A stretch of DNA of 64,000 bases from Patulibacter sp. (GTDB taxonomy: Bacteria; Actinomycetota; Thermoleophilia; Solirubrobacterales; Solirubrobacteraceae). A program made the position numbers and the translations under genes. This document shows, piece by piece, positions 7,293 through 18,380 of this stretch. Under the pieces are notes generated by a model. The model saw only the letters and a list, made by a program, of their open reading frames with translations, ran no database searches and was not told where the DNA came from. Every line of letters begins with the position of its first letter. The stretch's first letter is position 1. The stretch lies in NCBI RefSeq assembly GCF_030655195.1, contig NZ_JAURWA010000090.1:1-64000 (forward strand). Reading direction: 5' to 3'.

Positions 7293-7369
7293 AAGGTGTG
7301 GCCCAGGACGTCGAGTGTTGCGCCGGATGCGGCTAGCAGACTCCTGTGGAGAACGGCAGTTCCAGGTGG

Positions 7370-8259
7370 TCAGCCGAGCCAGTCCGCGAGGACGTCGGCG
7401 AACACCCCGGGGTCCTCGCCGGCGTCCCAGAACGCGGTCGCGAGCCCGGTGGCCACGGCCCCCACGGCCAGCAGGTCGCGGACGTCCTGCCCGCTGCGCA
7501 CGCCCCCGCATCCGACCACGTCGACCCCCTCGGGGAGCAGCGCGCGGAGCTGCGAGACCTGGCCGAGGACCACCGGCTTCATCGCCGCGCCGGACACTCC
7601 GCCGTACCCGACGTCGACCGCTGCCCGTCCGTCCGCCCGCAGCGCGAGACCGTTGGGAAACGTGTTGCAGCTGACCACGAAGCGCGCACCCGCGTCGGCG
7701 GCGGCCGCCGCGACCTCTGCGAGCTGCACCGGGTCCGACAGCGGCGAGAGCTTCACGCCGACGGGCACGCCGACGCCCGAGGCCGCCGCCAGGGACCGCG
7801 AGACGAGCTCGGGGTCGAACGACATGATGCGTTTCTGCTCGCCGCCGTCCCAGACGTTCGGGCAGCCGAGGTTGAGCTCGACGAGGTCGCAGCCGCCGTC
7901 CGCGGCGAGGTGGGCGAGCTCGCCGTTCTCCTCGGGCGAGAAGCCGGCGACGGACACGATCAGCGGCTTCCCGGCCGCGCGGGTGGCCGCGGCCATCTCG
8001 GGCAGGACGTCGCGGTAGAAGTCCGCCCCGCGGTTGGGCATGCCCAGGGCGTTGACGGCGTAGCCCTGCCGCGAGGCGTAGACCTCCCCCGCGTTCCCGT
8101 CGCGGGCGGCCTTCGTGATCGAGCCGAGCGTCACCGCGGCGACGGGCGAGCGCGCCAGGCGCCGGACGTCGTCGAGCGACTTGGCGGTCCCCGCGGCGTT
8201 CAGCAGCGGATGCTCGAGGGCGACCCCGGCGACGCTGGTGGCCGTCGGGATCGCCCCGC

Positions 8260-8263
<4 letters not shown>
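7370..8263 (-). CDS. pyrD: Class 1 dihydroorotate dehydrogenase
   Basis: 297 residues. It oxidises dihydroorotate to orotate in UMP synthesis using FMN. The barrel contains [12 protein letters not shown], the NLGCPNVW motif whose Cys matches the catalytic base of class 1 enzymes, [16 protein letters not shown] and the phosphate-binding [10 protein letters not shown]. The Cys rather than Ser, the short length and the lack of an N-terminal membrane helix argue for class 1. The partner PyrK of class 1B enzymes is not encoded nearby, so the electron acceptor is open. The ATG overlaps the carB TGA by four bases (ATGA). Confidence 0.93.
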
Positions 8264-11468
<3,205 letters not shown>

Positions 11469-11469
<1 letters not shown>

Positions 11470-12869
11470 CAGGCGGCGCTCCCGTCGGTCGTGGTGTCGG
11501 TGGCGGTCGGGCCGTCGGTGCTCCCGGTGGCGGAGGTCCCGGCGGACTCCCCGGCGATCGCGGCCTCGGCGGGCGTCGTGCCGTCGGCGGCGACGCCGGC
11601 CTTCGCGGCCGCGGCGTCACCGGTCTGGCGGTTGACGTCGGCCAGCGAGCCACCTTCGCGGATCCGGTCGAGGAAGCGGTCGAAGAGGTAGCCCGCGTCG
11701 TTGGGCCCCGGCGCGGCCTCGGGGTGGTACTGGACCGTCGCGGCGTTGGCCTCGGCGAGCACCAGACCCTCGACGGTGCGGTCGTAGAGGTTCAGGTGCG
11801 AGAGCTCGGCCTGGCCGAAGTCGGTGTCCCAGCGGACGGGCTCGTCGCCCTCGATGCGGCCGGTGCCGTCGGGCGTCTGGACCGCGAAGCCGTGGTTCTG
11901 GCTCGTGATCTCGACGCGACCGGTGGTCAGGTCCTTGACGGGGTGGTTCGCGCCGCGGTGGCCGAACTCCATCTTGAACGTTTCCAGGCCGACGGCCCGG
12001 CAGAGCAGCTGGTGGCCCATGCAGATGCCGAAGACCGGCTTCTTCCCCAGGACGCCGCGGATGGTCTCGACGACGTGGTCGACCGCGCCGGGGTCGCCGG
12101 GGCCGTTGGCGAGGAAGACCGCGTCGACGTCGCCCTCGAGGACCGCGTCGGGGCCGTCGGACAGCGGGTGCAGGCGGACGCGGGCGCCGCGCGCGACGAG
12201 CTCCTCGACGATCGACCACTTGATGCCGGTGTCGATCGCCGCGATCAGCGGGCCGTTGGCGTTGCCGTCCGGCACGTCGCCGGTGGAGCCGGCGTCGCCG
12301 GTCCCCCGCAGCTGGCCCGGCCGCGAGACCGTGTGCGCCTGCGCGGGCGTCACCGTCGACGCCAGGTCCTGGCCGGCCATCGACGGCTCGGCTGCCACGG
12401 TGGCCGCGGCCTCGTCCTGCGGGACCTCTCCGGCAAAGACGCCGCCGCGCATCGCGCCCTTGTCGCGGATGTGCCGCACGAGCGCCCGGGTGTCGACGCC
12501 CGAGATCGCGGGGATCCCGTTCTCGGCCAGCCACGAGAGCCAGCCCTGCTCGGCGCGCGGGGCGTCGTCGCGGTCGACGGCCTCGCGCATGATCACCGCG
12601 CGGGAGTGGATCCGGTCGGACTCCATCGCCGCGGCGTTGACGCCGTAGTTGCCGATGTGCGGGTAGGTGAAGACGATCAGCTGCCCGGCGAACGACGGGT
12701 CGGTGACGGACTCCTGGTAACCGGACATGCCGGTCGTGAAGACGACCTCGCCGGTGGAGCGCAGGTCGGTCGAGGCGCCCGCGCCGGGCAGTGGCGCGCC
12801 GCAGGAGTCGCCGTCGAAGCGGGTCCCGTCCTCGAGCAGCAGGTAGGCGGAGGGGGCCGGTGCGGTCAT
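11469..12869 (-). CDS. carA: Carbamoyl-phosphate synthase small (glutaminase) subunit
   Basis: 466 residues. It hydrolyses glutamine and channels ammonia to CarB. The N-terminal domain includes [18 protein letters not shown] and YPHIGNYG. The class I amidotransferase domain has the nucleophile in [10 protein letters not shown] and the His-Glu pair in [11 protein letters not shown]. About 60 extra residues after the normal C-terminus (from ~405) are Ala/Thr/Gly-rich and probably disordered; a short insertion [14 protein letters not shown] lies near residue 205. The ATG (12867-12869) overlaps the preceding hydrolase gene by four bases. Confidence 0.96.
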
Positions 12870-13420
12870 CGGATCAGCTCCAGGATCGTCTTGAAGGAGT
12901 CGGCGCGGGCGTCGCCCAGCAGCTCGAGCAGGATGCTCTCGGTCGTCCCGACCATCGCGCCGGCGCGGGCCACGCGGGTCAGGCCGGCCTCGCGGTCCTC
13001 GGCGGTCCGCGACCCGGCGGCGTCGCCGGCCACGTGGACCGCCAGGCCCTGGCGGAGCAGGTCCAGGCAGGTGCCCTGGACGCAGACGTGCGCCTCGATG
13101 CCGACGACCACGACCTGGTCGCGCCCCTTGAGGTGGAACCCCTGGGCGCGGGTGGCCGAGAACGCGGACTTCGGGAGGCGCTCGGTGCCGTCGGGCAGCA
13201 CGTCCTGCAGCTCGGACACGGTGGCCCCGAGCTTGTCGGGCAGCTGCTCGGTCACCACGACCGGCATCCCCAGCGCGATCGCGCCGCGGACCATGCGGAC
13301 GCTGCGGGCGATGACGCGGTCGTACCCGTCGATCGACTTGCGGAACGCCTCCTGGACGTCGACGACGACCAGGGCGGTGCGGTCGGGGTTCAGCCCGGCG
13401 AGGGCGGCGGCGTCGGTCAT
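12866..13420 (-). CDS. Isochorismatase-family cysteine hydrolase embedded in the pyrimidine operon
   Basis: 184 residues. The fold is the cysteine hydrolase family that includes isochorismatases, nicotinamidases and carbamoylsarcosine/ureido hydrolases. Likely catalytic residues are Asp in ALVVVDVQEAF, Lys in RLPKSAFSA and Cys in GIEAHVCVQGT. The substrate cannot be read from the sequence. It lies between pyrC and carA, with ATGA overlap to carA, so it is co-translated with pyrimidine enzymes. A role in pyrimidine salvage or in removing a damaged intermediate (for example a ureido compound) is an inference from this position only. Confidence 0.88.
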   Translation of the reverse strand: MTDAAALAGLNPDRTALVVVDVQEAFRKSIDGYDRVIARSVRMVRGAIALGMPVVVTEQLPDKLGATVSELQDVLPDGTERLPKSAFSATRAQGFHLKGRDQVVVVGIEAHVCVQGTCLDLLRQGLAVHVAGDAAGSRTAEDREAGLTRVARAGAMVGTTESILLELLGDARADSFKTILELIR

Positions 13421-13462
13421 GCGGTGGGTCGGTGCTCCGGGGGAAGGGGTGCGTCGGTCGGG

Positions 13463-14815
13463 CTACGCGGCGTGGACCGCGAAGCTGCGCTCGCGGTAGG
13501 CGACGGCGCCGTCGGCGACGGTCATCAGCACGCGGCCGTGGAACGTCCGGCCGTCGAAGCAGCAGTTGCCCGACTTGCTCTCGTAGCCGTCGGCGCCGAC
13601 GGTCCACTCGCGCTCGAGGTCGACGAGACAGAGGTTGGCGCGCTCACCGACGGCGACGGTCGGGGTCGGGAGGTCCATCAGCGCGGCGCCGCCGATCAGC
13701 CGGTCGACGACGGTCGAGAGCGGGAGGATCCCGGGCCGGACGAGCTCGGAGTAGACCGCGGCGAACGCGCTCTCCAGGCCGGTGGTGCCCATCGGCGCCT
13801 GCTCGAAGGGCATCTCCTTCTCGTCGCGGGCGTGCGGGGCGTGGTCGGTGGCGATCGTCTCGATCGTGCCGTCGCGGACGCCCTCGATCAGCGCCTGGCG
13901 GTCCTCCTCGAAGCCCAGCGGCGGGTTCATCTTCATCGAGGTGTCCAGGTCGCGGACCGCCTCGTGCGTCAGGCAGAGGTGGTGCGGCGAGGCCTCGCCG
14001 GAGACCTTGAACCCCTGGGCCTTCGCGGCGCGCAGCGCGTCGACCGAGGCGACGCAGGAGAGGTGTTGGAAGTGCAGGCGCCCGTCCTCGTAGCCGGCGA
14101 GCGCGGCGTCGCGGGCGACCATCGTGGACTCCGAGAGCCACGGCACGCCGGCGATCCCCAGGCGCGCGGAGACGGAGCCCTCGCGCATCGCCCCGCCGGC
14201 GGAGAGCGACGGATCCTCCTCGTGCAGGGCGATGACGCCGCCGCAGAGGCGCTGGTACTGGATCGCCTTGCGCAGGACGCCCGCGTCGGTGACGGGGCGG
14301 CCGTCGTCGGTGAACCCGACCGCGCCGGCCTGACGCAGCTCGTTCATCTCGGTGAGGTGCGTGCCCTCGAGCCCCAGCGTGATCGCCGCCGTGAAGCCGA
14401 CGGGGATGCGGGCCAGGCGCGAGGCGAGGTCGCGGAGGGAGCCCAGCAGCGAGCTGGAGTCGACGACCGGCGAGGTGTTCGGCATCGCGACGACCGCGAC
14501 GTAGCCGCCGGCCGCGGCGGAGCGCGTGCCGGTCTCGAGGTCCTCCTTGTACTCCTGGCCCGGCGTGCGCAGGTGCACGTGCGGGTCGACGAAGCCCGGG
14601 AACAGGTGCAGGCCCTCGCCGGGGACCTCCTCGACGCCCGCGGGCGCGGTGACCCCACCGGGCTCGCCGATCTCGGCGATCACACCGGCGCGCACCAGGA
14701 CGTCGTGCGGGGCGTCGACGCCGGCGCGGGGATCGAGGACGTGGACGCGCCGCAGCAGGACGTCGGCGTCGTCGATGCCGGGGCCACCCGCACGGACGAG
14801 GGGGTTCAGGCTCAT
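13463..14815 (-). CDS. pyrC: Dihydroorotase
   Basis: 450 residues. This zinc amidohydrolase closes carbamoyl aspartate to dihydroorotate. Metal and substrate motifs are present: FPGFVDPHVHLRTPGQEYKED, AMPNTSPVVD, GFTDDGRPV, SPHHLCL and the catalytic TDHAPHARDEK. It is a class I type enzyme of normal size. The ATG (14813-14815) overlaps the pyrB TGA by four bases, and 42 bp separate its stop from the following hydrolase gene. Confidence 0.96.
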   Translation of the reverse strand: MSLNPLVRAGGPGIDDADVLLRRVHVLDPRAGVDAPHDVLVRAGVIAEIGEPGGVTAPAGVEEVPGEGLHLFPGFVDPHVHLRTPGQEYKEDLETGTRSAAAGGYVAVVAMPNTSPVVDSSSLLGSLRDLASRLARIPVGFTAAITLGLEGTHLTEMNELRQAGAVGFTDDGRPVTDAGVLRKAIQYQRLCGGVIALHEEDPSLSAGGAMREGSVSARLGIAGVPWLSESTMVARDAALAGYEDGRLHFQHLSCVASVDALRAAKAQGFKVSGEASPHHLCLTHEAVRDLDTSMKMNPPLGFEEDRQALIEGVRDGTIETIATDHAPHARDEKEMPFEQAPMGTTGLESAFAAVYSELVRPGILPLSTVVDRLIGGAALMDLPTPTVAVGERANLCLVDLEREWTVGADGYESKSGNCCFDGRTFHGRVLMTVADGAVAYRERSFAVHAA

Positions 14816-15819
14816 GCGGGGTGCAGCTCCGGGTTGTTGAAGGGATCGCGCCCACCGCCGTGCGGTCGGCGGCGGCGACGCTCGGGGCCGTCCGGCGGAC
14901 CGTCGGGCGGGGCGGTCGGACCGCCGCCGGAGGCGAGGACCTCGTAGAGGACGGCCATCCGCACGAGGACGCCGGCGCGGACCTGGTCGAGGATCAGCGA
15001 CTGCGGGCCGTCGACGACGTCCCCGGCCAGCTCGACGCCGCGGTTGACCGGGCCCGGGTGCATCAGGAGCTGGCGGGCCCCGAGGCGCCGGGAGCTGATC
15101 TGGTACTCGGCGGCGTACTCGCGGATCGACGGGACGTAGGCCTGCTTCATCCGCTCGTTCTGCATCCGCAGCGCGTAGACGACGTCGGCCTGCGGCAGGT
15201 CCTCGAGCGTGTAGCGGACCTCGCAGCCGAGCACCGCGATCTCCGCCGGCACGAGGGTCGGCGGGCCGGCGACGGTGACCTTCGCGCCCATCGTCTGCAG
15301 GCCCAGGACGAGCGACCGCGCCACCCGCGAGTGGCGCACGTCGCCGACGACCCAGACGTTCAGCCCGTCGAGCGAGCCCAGGCGGGAGCGCAGCGTGTAG
15401 ATGTCGAGCAGCGCCTGGGTGGGGTGCTCGTGCTGGCCGTCGCCGGCGTTGACGATCGCCGCGTCGGTCCACTGCGTGATGAGCTTCGACGCGCCCGCCC
15501 ACGGGGTGCGGACGACGATCGCGTGCGGCCGGTGGGCCGCCAGGGTCTGGACGGTGTCGCGCAGCGACTCGCCCTTCTCCACCGACGAGCCGGACGCGGC
15601 GAAGTTGACGACGTCGGCCGACAGGCGCTTGGCGGCGAGCTCGAAGCTCGAGCGCGTCCGCGTCGAGGACTCGTAGAAGAGGTTCAGGACCGTCCGGCCG
15701 CGCAGGGCGGGGACCTTCTTGATCGGCCGATCGGCGACTTCGGCGAAGCTCGCAGCGCGGTCGCAGAGCCGCTCGATGCCGGCGCGGTCGAGGTCCTCGA
15801 TCGACAGCAGGTGCTTCAT
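14812..15819 (-). CDS. pyrB: Aspartate carbamoyltransferase catalytic subunit
   Basis: 335 residues. It joins carbamoyl phosphate and aspartate. The carbamoyl-phosphate loop FYESSTRTRSSFE, the SSVEKGES loop, GDGQHEHPTQALLDIYT and the aspartate-binding RMQNER / HPGPVNRG motifs are intact. The last ~25 residues (ERRRRRPHGGGRDPFNNPELHPA) form a non-conserved basic tail. No pyrI gene is present. GGAGAGG lies about 10 nt before the ATG, inside a 20-codon micro-ORF whose TGA overlaps this ATG. Confidence 0.97.
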   Translation of the reverse strand: MKHLLSIEDLDRAGIERLCDRAASFAEVADRPIKKVPALRGRTVLNLFYESSTRTRSSFELAAKRLSADVVNFAASGSSVEKGESLRDTVQTLAAHRPHAIVVRTPWAGASKLITQWTDAAIVNAGDGQHEHPTQALLDIYTLRSRLGSLDGLNVWVVGDVRHSRVARSLVLGLQTMGAKVTVAGPPTLVPAEIAVLGCEVRYTLEDLPQADVVYALRMQNERMKQAYVPSIREYAAEYQISSRRLGARQLLMHPGPVNRGVELAGDVVDGPQSLILDQVRAGVLVRMAVLYEVLASGGGPTAPPDGPPDGPERRRRRPHGGGRDPFNNPELHPA

Positions 15820-15878
15820 GCGGCGCGGTCCTCTCCGGCGATGGGGGCACGGCGGGCGCGGGCGGCGGCGAGGCTCAT
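15816..15878 (-). CDS. 20-codon micro-ORF bridging pyrR and pyrB
   Basis: ATG at 15876-15878 overlaps the pyrR TGA (ATGA), and its own TGA (15816-15818) overlaps the pyrB ATG (ATGA). The peptide is MSLAAARARRAPIAGEDRAA. Its last residues EDRAA repeat the last residues of PyrR because 17 bases at the pyrR end (15876 onward) are directly repeated at the pyrB start (15817 onward). It has no recognisable fold. It may only pass ribosomes from pyrR to pyrB. Whether it is translated is inferred from the two stop-start overlaps. Confidence 0.45.
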   Translation of the reverse strand: MSLAAARARRAPIAGEDRAA

Positions 15879-16483
15879 GCGGCGCGGTCCTCCGGCGGGT
15901 CGGTCGGCGACGGCGGATCGACGTGGCGCCGCTCGATCGCGACCTCGTCCCGGCCGTCGATCTCGGCGACCCGCACGTTGACGCGCTCGGCGACCGACGT
16001 CGGCAGGTTCTTGCCGACGTAGTCCGCGCGGATCGGCAGCTCGCGGTGGCCGCGGTCGACGAGGACGGCGAGCTGGACCCGGCCCGGGCGGCCGTAGTCG
16101 AAGATCGCCTCGATCGCCGCGCGGATCGTGCGGCCCGTGAAGAGCACGTCGTCGACGAGCACCACGGACCGGCCCTCGAGCGGGATGCCGTCGAGGTGCG
16201 TGGCGTGGATGACGGGGCCCGTCTCGTCCCGGACCGGCGCGTCGGGCACCTCGCCGAGATCGTCGCGGTAGAAGGCGATGTCGAGGTCGCCGAGCGGTAC
16301 GTCCGTGCCGAGCAGGGCGCTCAGGCGCTCCTGCAGCCGGCCCGCGAGGAGGGCGCCGCGGGTGTGGATGCCGACCAGGACGATCGAGTCGGGGTCCGGG
16401 TGACCCTCCACGATCTCGTGGGCGATGCGCGCGAGGGTGCGCGCCATGTCGGCGCCGTCAAGGACGGTGGTCTCGAGAGTCAT
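15875..16483 (-). CDS. pyrR: Bifunctional pyr operon regulator / uracil phosphoribosyltransferase PyrR
   Basis: 202 residues. PyrR binds pyr mRNA when UMP is high and has weak uracil phosphoribosyltransferase activity. The PRPP-binding loop VVLVDDVLFTGRTIRAA is intact; IVLVGIHTRGALLA and AFYRDD are also family motifs. The C-terminus (from ~180, HVDPPSPTDPPEDRAA) is a short non-conserved tail. It is the first gene of the pyr operon, preceded at 16,500 by its own RNA-binding loop, and starts with the ATG at 16481-16483. Confidence 0.96.
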   Translation of the reverse strand: MTLETTVLDGADMARTLARIAHEIVEGHPDPDSIVLVGIHTRGALLAGRLQERLSALLGTDVPLGDLDIAFYRDDLGEVPDAPVRDETGPVIHATHLDGIPLEGRSVVLVDDVLFTGRTIRAAIEAIFDYGRPGRVQLAVLVDRGHRELPIRADYVGKNLPTSVAERVNVRVAEIDGRDEVAIERRHVDPPSPTDPPEDRAA

Positions 16484-16498
16484 GCGATGGGATCGTCC

Positions 16499-16515
16499 CG
16501 GCCTCTCTGGACCGG
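16499..16515 (-). promoter_or_regulatory. PyrR-binding RNA loop upstream of pyrR
   Basis: On the minus strand the sequence CCGGTCCAGAGAGGCCGG forms a short stem presenting TCCAGAGAGG, which matches the conserved PyrR-binding loop (TCCAGAGAGGCT in Bacillus). It ends about 15 nt before the pyrR ATG. The short distance, and the absence of a terminator between loop and gene, point to control of translation initiation as proposed in mycobacteria rather than transcription attenuation. It begins 2 bases after the stop of the upstream RNase Z-like gene. Confidence 0.8.
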
Positions 16516-16516
16516 C

Positions 16517-17506
16517 TTAACGAGCAGGCGGGAGGCTAGCAGCGTCCTCGGCGGCGTCCTCGGCGCGTCTCGGCCGCCCCGCCCCCGGCCGGAAGATCGG
16601 GTCGCCGCGCTCGGGGAACGGGACATCGATCACGTCGAAGTCCCGCGGCAGCTCGGTGTGCTCAAAGGTGCGGCGCGCCTCGGCCAGCGCCTCGGTCGGC
16701 CGGTGACGCGCCGAGAGGTGCACGAGCGCGAGCAGCCCGACCTCGGCCTCGGCGGCCAGAGCCGCGGCCTCGCTCGTCGTGCTGTGCCCGGTCTTGCGCG
16801 CGCGCTCGGCCTGCTCGTCCATGAAGGTCGCCTCGTGGACGAGCAGGTCGCACCGCCAGGCCGCCGCACGCAGCGCGTCGCACGGCCGCGTGTCGCCCGA
16901 CACCACGATCCGGCGACCGAAGCGCTTCTCCGAGGTCACCTGCTCGGGCCGGACGCCGCGGACGGTCTCACCCTTCTGCAGGAGGCCGAACTCGCGCGGG
17001 TCCTCCAGGCCGACGCCCAGGGCACGTGCGGCCTCGGGGTCGAACCGGCCGGGCCGGTCGTCCTCGGCGAGCACCCAGCCCAGCGCCGTGGTCCGGTGCT
17101 GGACCCCGATCGCCTCCGCCCGCCAGCCGTCGCGCTCGACGATGTCGCCCGGCTCGACGTCCTGCACGTCGAGGGGATAGCGGACCCGGCCGGTCAGGTC
17201 CTGCACCGCCGCGAGCGCCGCCGTCGTCCCGACCGGGCCGACGATGGTGAGCGGCACCGTGCGGTCCTGCAGGTCGAGCGTCTTCAGCAGCCCGGGCAGC
17301 CCGAGCCAGTGGTCCGTGTGCAGGTGGGTCAGCAGGACCAGGTCGATCTCGGCCAGGCCGAAGGACCGCATGAGCTGGCGCTGCGTCCCCTCCCCGCAGT
17401 CGACGAGCACGTGCTCTCCCCCGCGCCGGACCAGCAGCGCGGGCAGCCCGCGCCCGGGCGTCGGCGCGGACCCGCCGGTGCCGGCGAAGAGGACCTCGAG
17501 GTTCAC
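16517..17506 (-). CDS. rnz: Ribonuclease Z-like metallo-beta-lactamase (tRNA 3' processing)
   Basis: 329 residues from the GTG at 17504-17506. It is a metallo-beta-lactamase fold hydrolase that should cleave tRNA precursors 3' of the discriminator base. The zinc motif LLTHLHTDHWLGLPGLL, the phosphate-rich N-terminus FAGTGGSAPTPGRG, VSGDTRPCDALR, HEATFMDEQAERARKTGHST and LVHLSARH follow the RNase Z order. The frame stays open about 350 bp further upstream, but that part is low-complexity Pro/Arg sequence encoded by tandem repeats, so the GTG start is preferred. A ~30-residue basic tail ends the protein. Confidence 0.9.
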   Translation of the reverse strand: MNLEVLFAGTGGSAPTPGRGLPALLVRRGGEHVLVDCGEGTQRQLMRSFGLAEIDLVLLTHLHTDHWLGLPGLLKTLDLQDRTVPLTIVGPVGTTAALAAVQDLTGRVRYPLDVQDVEPGDIVERDGWRAEAIGVQHRTTALGWVLAEDDRPGRFDPEAARALGVGLEDPREFGLLQKGETVRGVRPEQVTSEKRFGRRIVVSGDTRPCDALRAAAWRCDLLVHEATFMDEQAERARKTGHSTTSEAAALAAEAEVGLLALVHLSARHRPTEALAEARRTFEHTELPRDFDVIDVPFPERGDPIFRPGAGRPRRAEDAAEDAASLPPAR

Positions 17507-17554
17507 GGGGGCGAGGGTAGTCGGTGGGGTGCCGGGTGGGCCGGGTGGGCCGGG

Positions 17555-17654
17555 GTCGGCCGCGTAGCGAGGTCGGCGGGGTTGGCCGCGTGGCGAGGTC
17601 GGCGGCGTCGGCCGCGTGGCGAGGTCGGCGGGGTCGGCCGCGCCACGCGGCCGG
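17555..17654. repeat. Tandem 26-bp repeat, about 3.8 copies
   Basis: Units starting GTCGGCCGCGTAGCGAGG at 17555, 17581, 17607 and 17633 repeat with a period of 26 bp; the last is incomplete and diverges into a CCACGCGGCCGG palindrome. It lies in the 575-bp gap (17507-18081) upstream of rnz. Variation between copies is small, which suggests recent amplification. Confidence 0.7.
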
Positions 17655-17812
17655 CGCGGGTCGGAGGGTCCGCACGTCGGGCCCGGGCGGACGTCGGGTC
17701 GGGCGGTGGGTCGGGGCCGGGCGGACGGCAGGCCGGCGGCACGTTCGGGGCCGAGCGGACGGCAGGCCGGGCCGACCGGCGGGCTCGGATCGGCCGGCGG
17801 CGCGGTGCGCAA

Positions 17813-17960
17813 CGTCGAGAAGGTGCGGCACGCCGTCGGCGACGGGACGTGCCGCACTCGGTCGTCGCCCTGCCGCGGGGAACGTGCGGACCGTCGCGGC
17901 GCGCGCGATGTTCCGCACGTTCCCGGGGTTCGAACCTCGGCCCGGACCCCGCGGGCCGAC
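17813..17960. repeat. Second intergenic cluster of GTGCGG(C/A)AC motifs
   Basis: The rest of the gap before tRNA-Arg contains GTGCGGCAC (17823-17831), GTGCCGCAC (17849-17857), GTGCGGACC (17884-17892) and GTTCCGCAC (17910-17918). The first two form an inverted pair. The same words occur at 3325-3420. No protein frame with conserved features covers this stretch. Confidence 0.45.
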
Positions 17961-18047
17961 CCGTGTCACGTTCCCGCGTTCCGTCAGGCCCGACATCCCC
18001 ACCGCGAGCCGGTCCGACCGGGTCCGGCGACCCTCCGGCAGTCCCGC

Positions 18048-18053
18048 TACACT
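18048..18053 (+). promoter_or_regulatory. Probable -10 element of tRNA-Arg
   Basis: TACACT lies 29 bp before the mature tRNA 5' end, giving a transcription start near 18060 and a ~22-nt 5' leader. A -35 hexamer is not clear. Confidence 0.35.
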
Positions 18054-18081
18054 CCGCAACGGATCGCCAGCGGTCCACCCG

Positions 18082-18154
18082 GCGCCCGTAGCTCAGTGGA
18101 TAGAGTGTCTGCCTCCGGAGCAGAAAGTCGCAAGTTCGAATCTTGCCGGGCGCG
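18082..18154 (+). tRNA. tRNA-Arg (anticodon CCG)
   Basis: A 73-nt cloverleaf is complete: acceptor GCGCCCG pairs with CGGGCGC, D arm GTAGCTCAGTGGATAGAGTG, anticodon stem TCTGC/GCAGA with loop CTCCGGA giving anticodon CCG, and T arm GCAAG-TTCGAAT-CTTGC. The discriminator is G and no CCA is encoded, so CCA must be added after processing, consistent with RNase Z action. It reads CGG arginine codons, common in this genome. A terminator follows directly. Confidence 0.97.
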
Positions 18155-18163
18155 CTCCTCGAG

Positions 18164-18190
18164 ACCCCAGTCGTTGACTGGGGTTTCGTC
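18164..18190 (+). terminator. Terminator of tRNA-Arg
   Basis: ACCCCAGTC and GACTGGGGT form a perfect 9-bp stem with loop GTT, followed by TTCGTCGTTT. It begins 10 nt after the tRNA 3' end. Confidence 0.75.
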
Positions 18191-18380
18191 GTTTCCGGGG
18201 CAGCTTCATCGGGGGGGCGTCTCGGCGCCGGCCCACTCGCGGGACCCGACCAGGGTGCCTCGGGCGGCCCGGCTGCGCGACCACGACGCCTCACGGGTCA
18301 GGAACTCGGTGCGGGCACCAGGCGCATCGACAGCGTGCGGCGTGGGTTCATGCGTCTGCGTTCCCGTCCCAGGAGTCCTC

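Noticed and set aside
16517-17857. Longer start for the RNase Z-like protein
   Set aside because: The extra N-terminal part is Pro/Arg-rich sequence encoded by tandem repeats and lacks family similarity.
17925-17945. T-arm-like sequence GGGGTTCGAACCTCGG suggesting a second tRNA
   Set aside because: No acceptor, D or anticodon arms could be placed on either strand, and the T stem mispairs.
17616-18380. N-terminal extension of the Asp-box gene through the tRNA
   Set aside because: The frame is open, but it crosses tRNA-Arg and repeats, while a GTG with AGGAG and a signal peptide gives a sound start at 18381.
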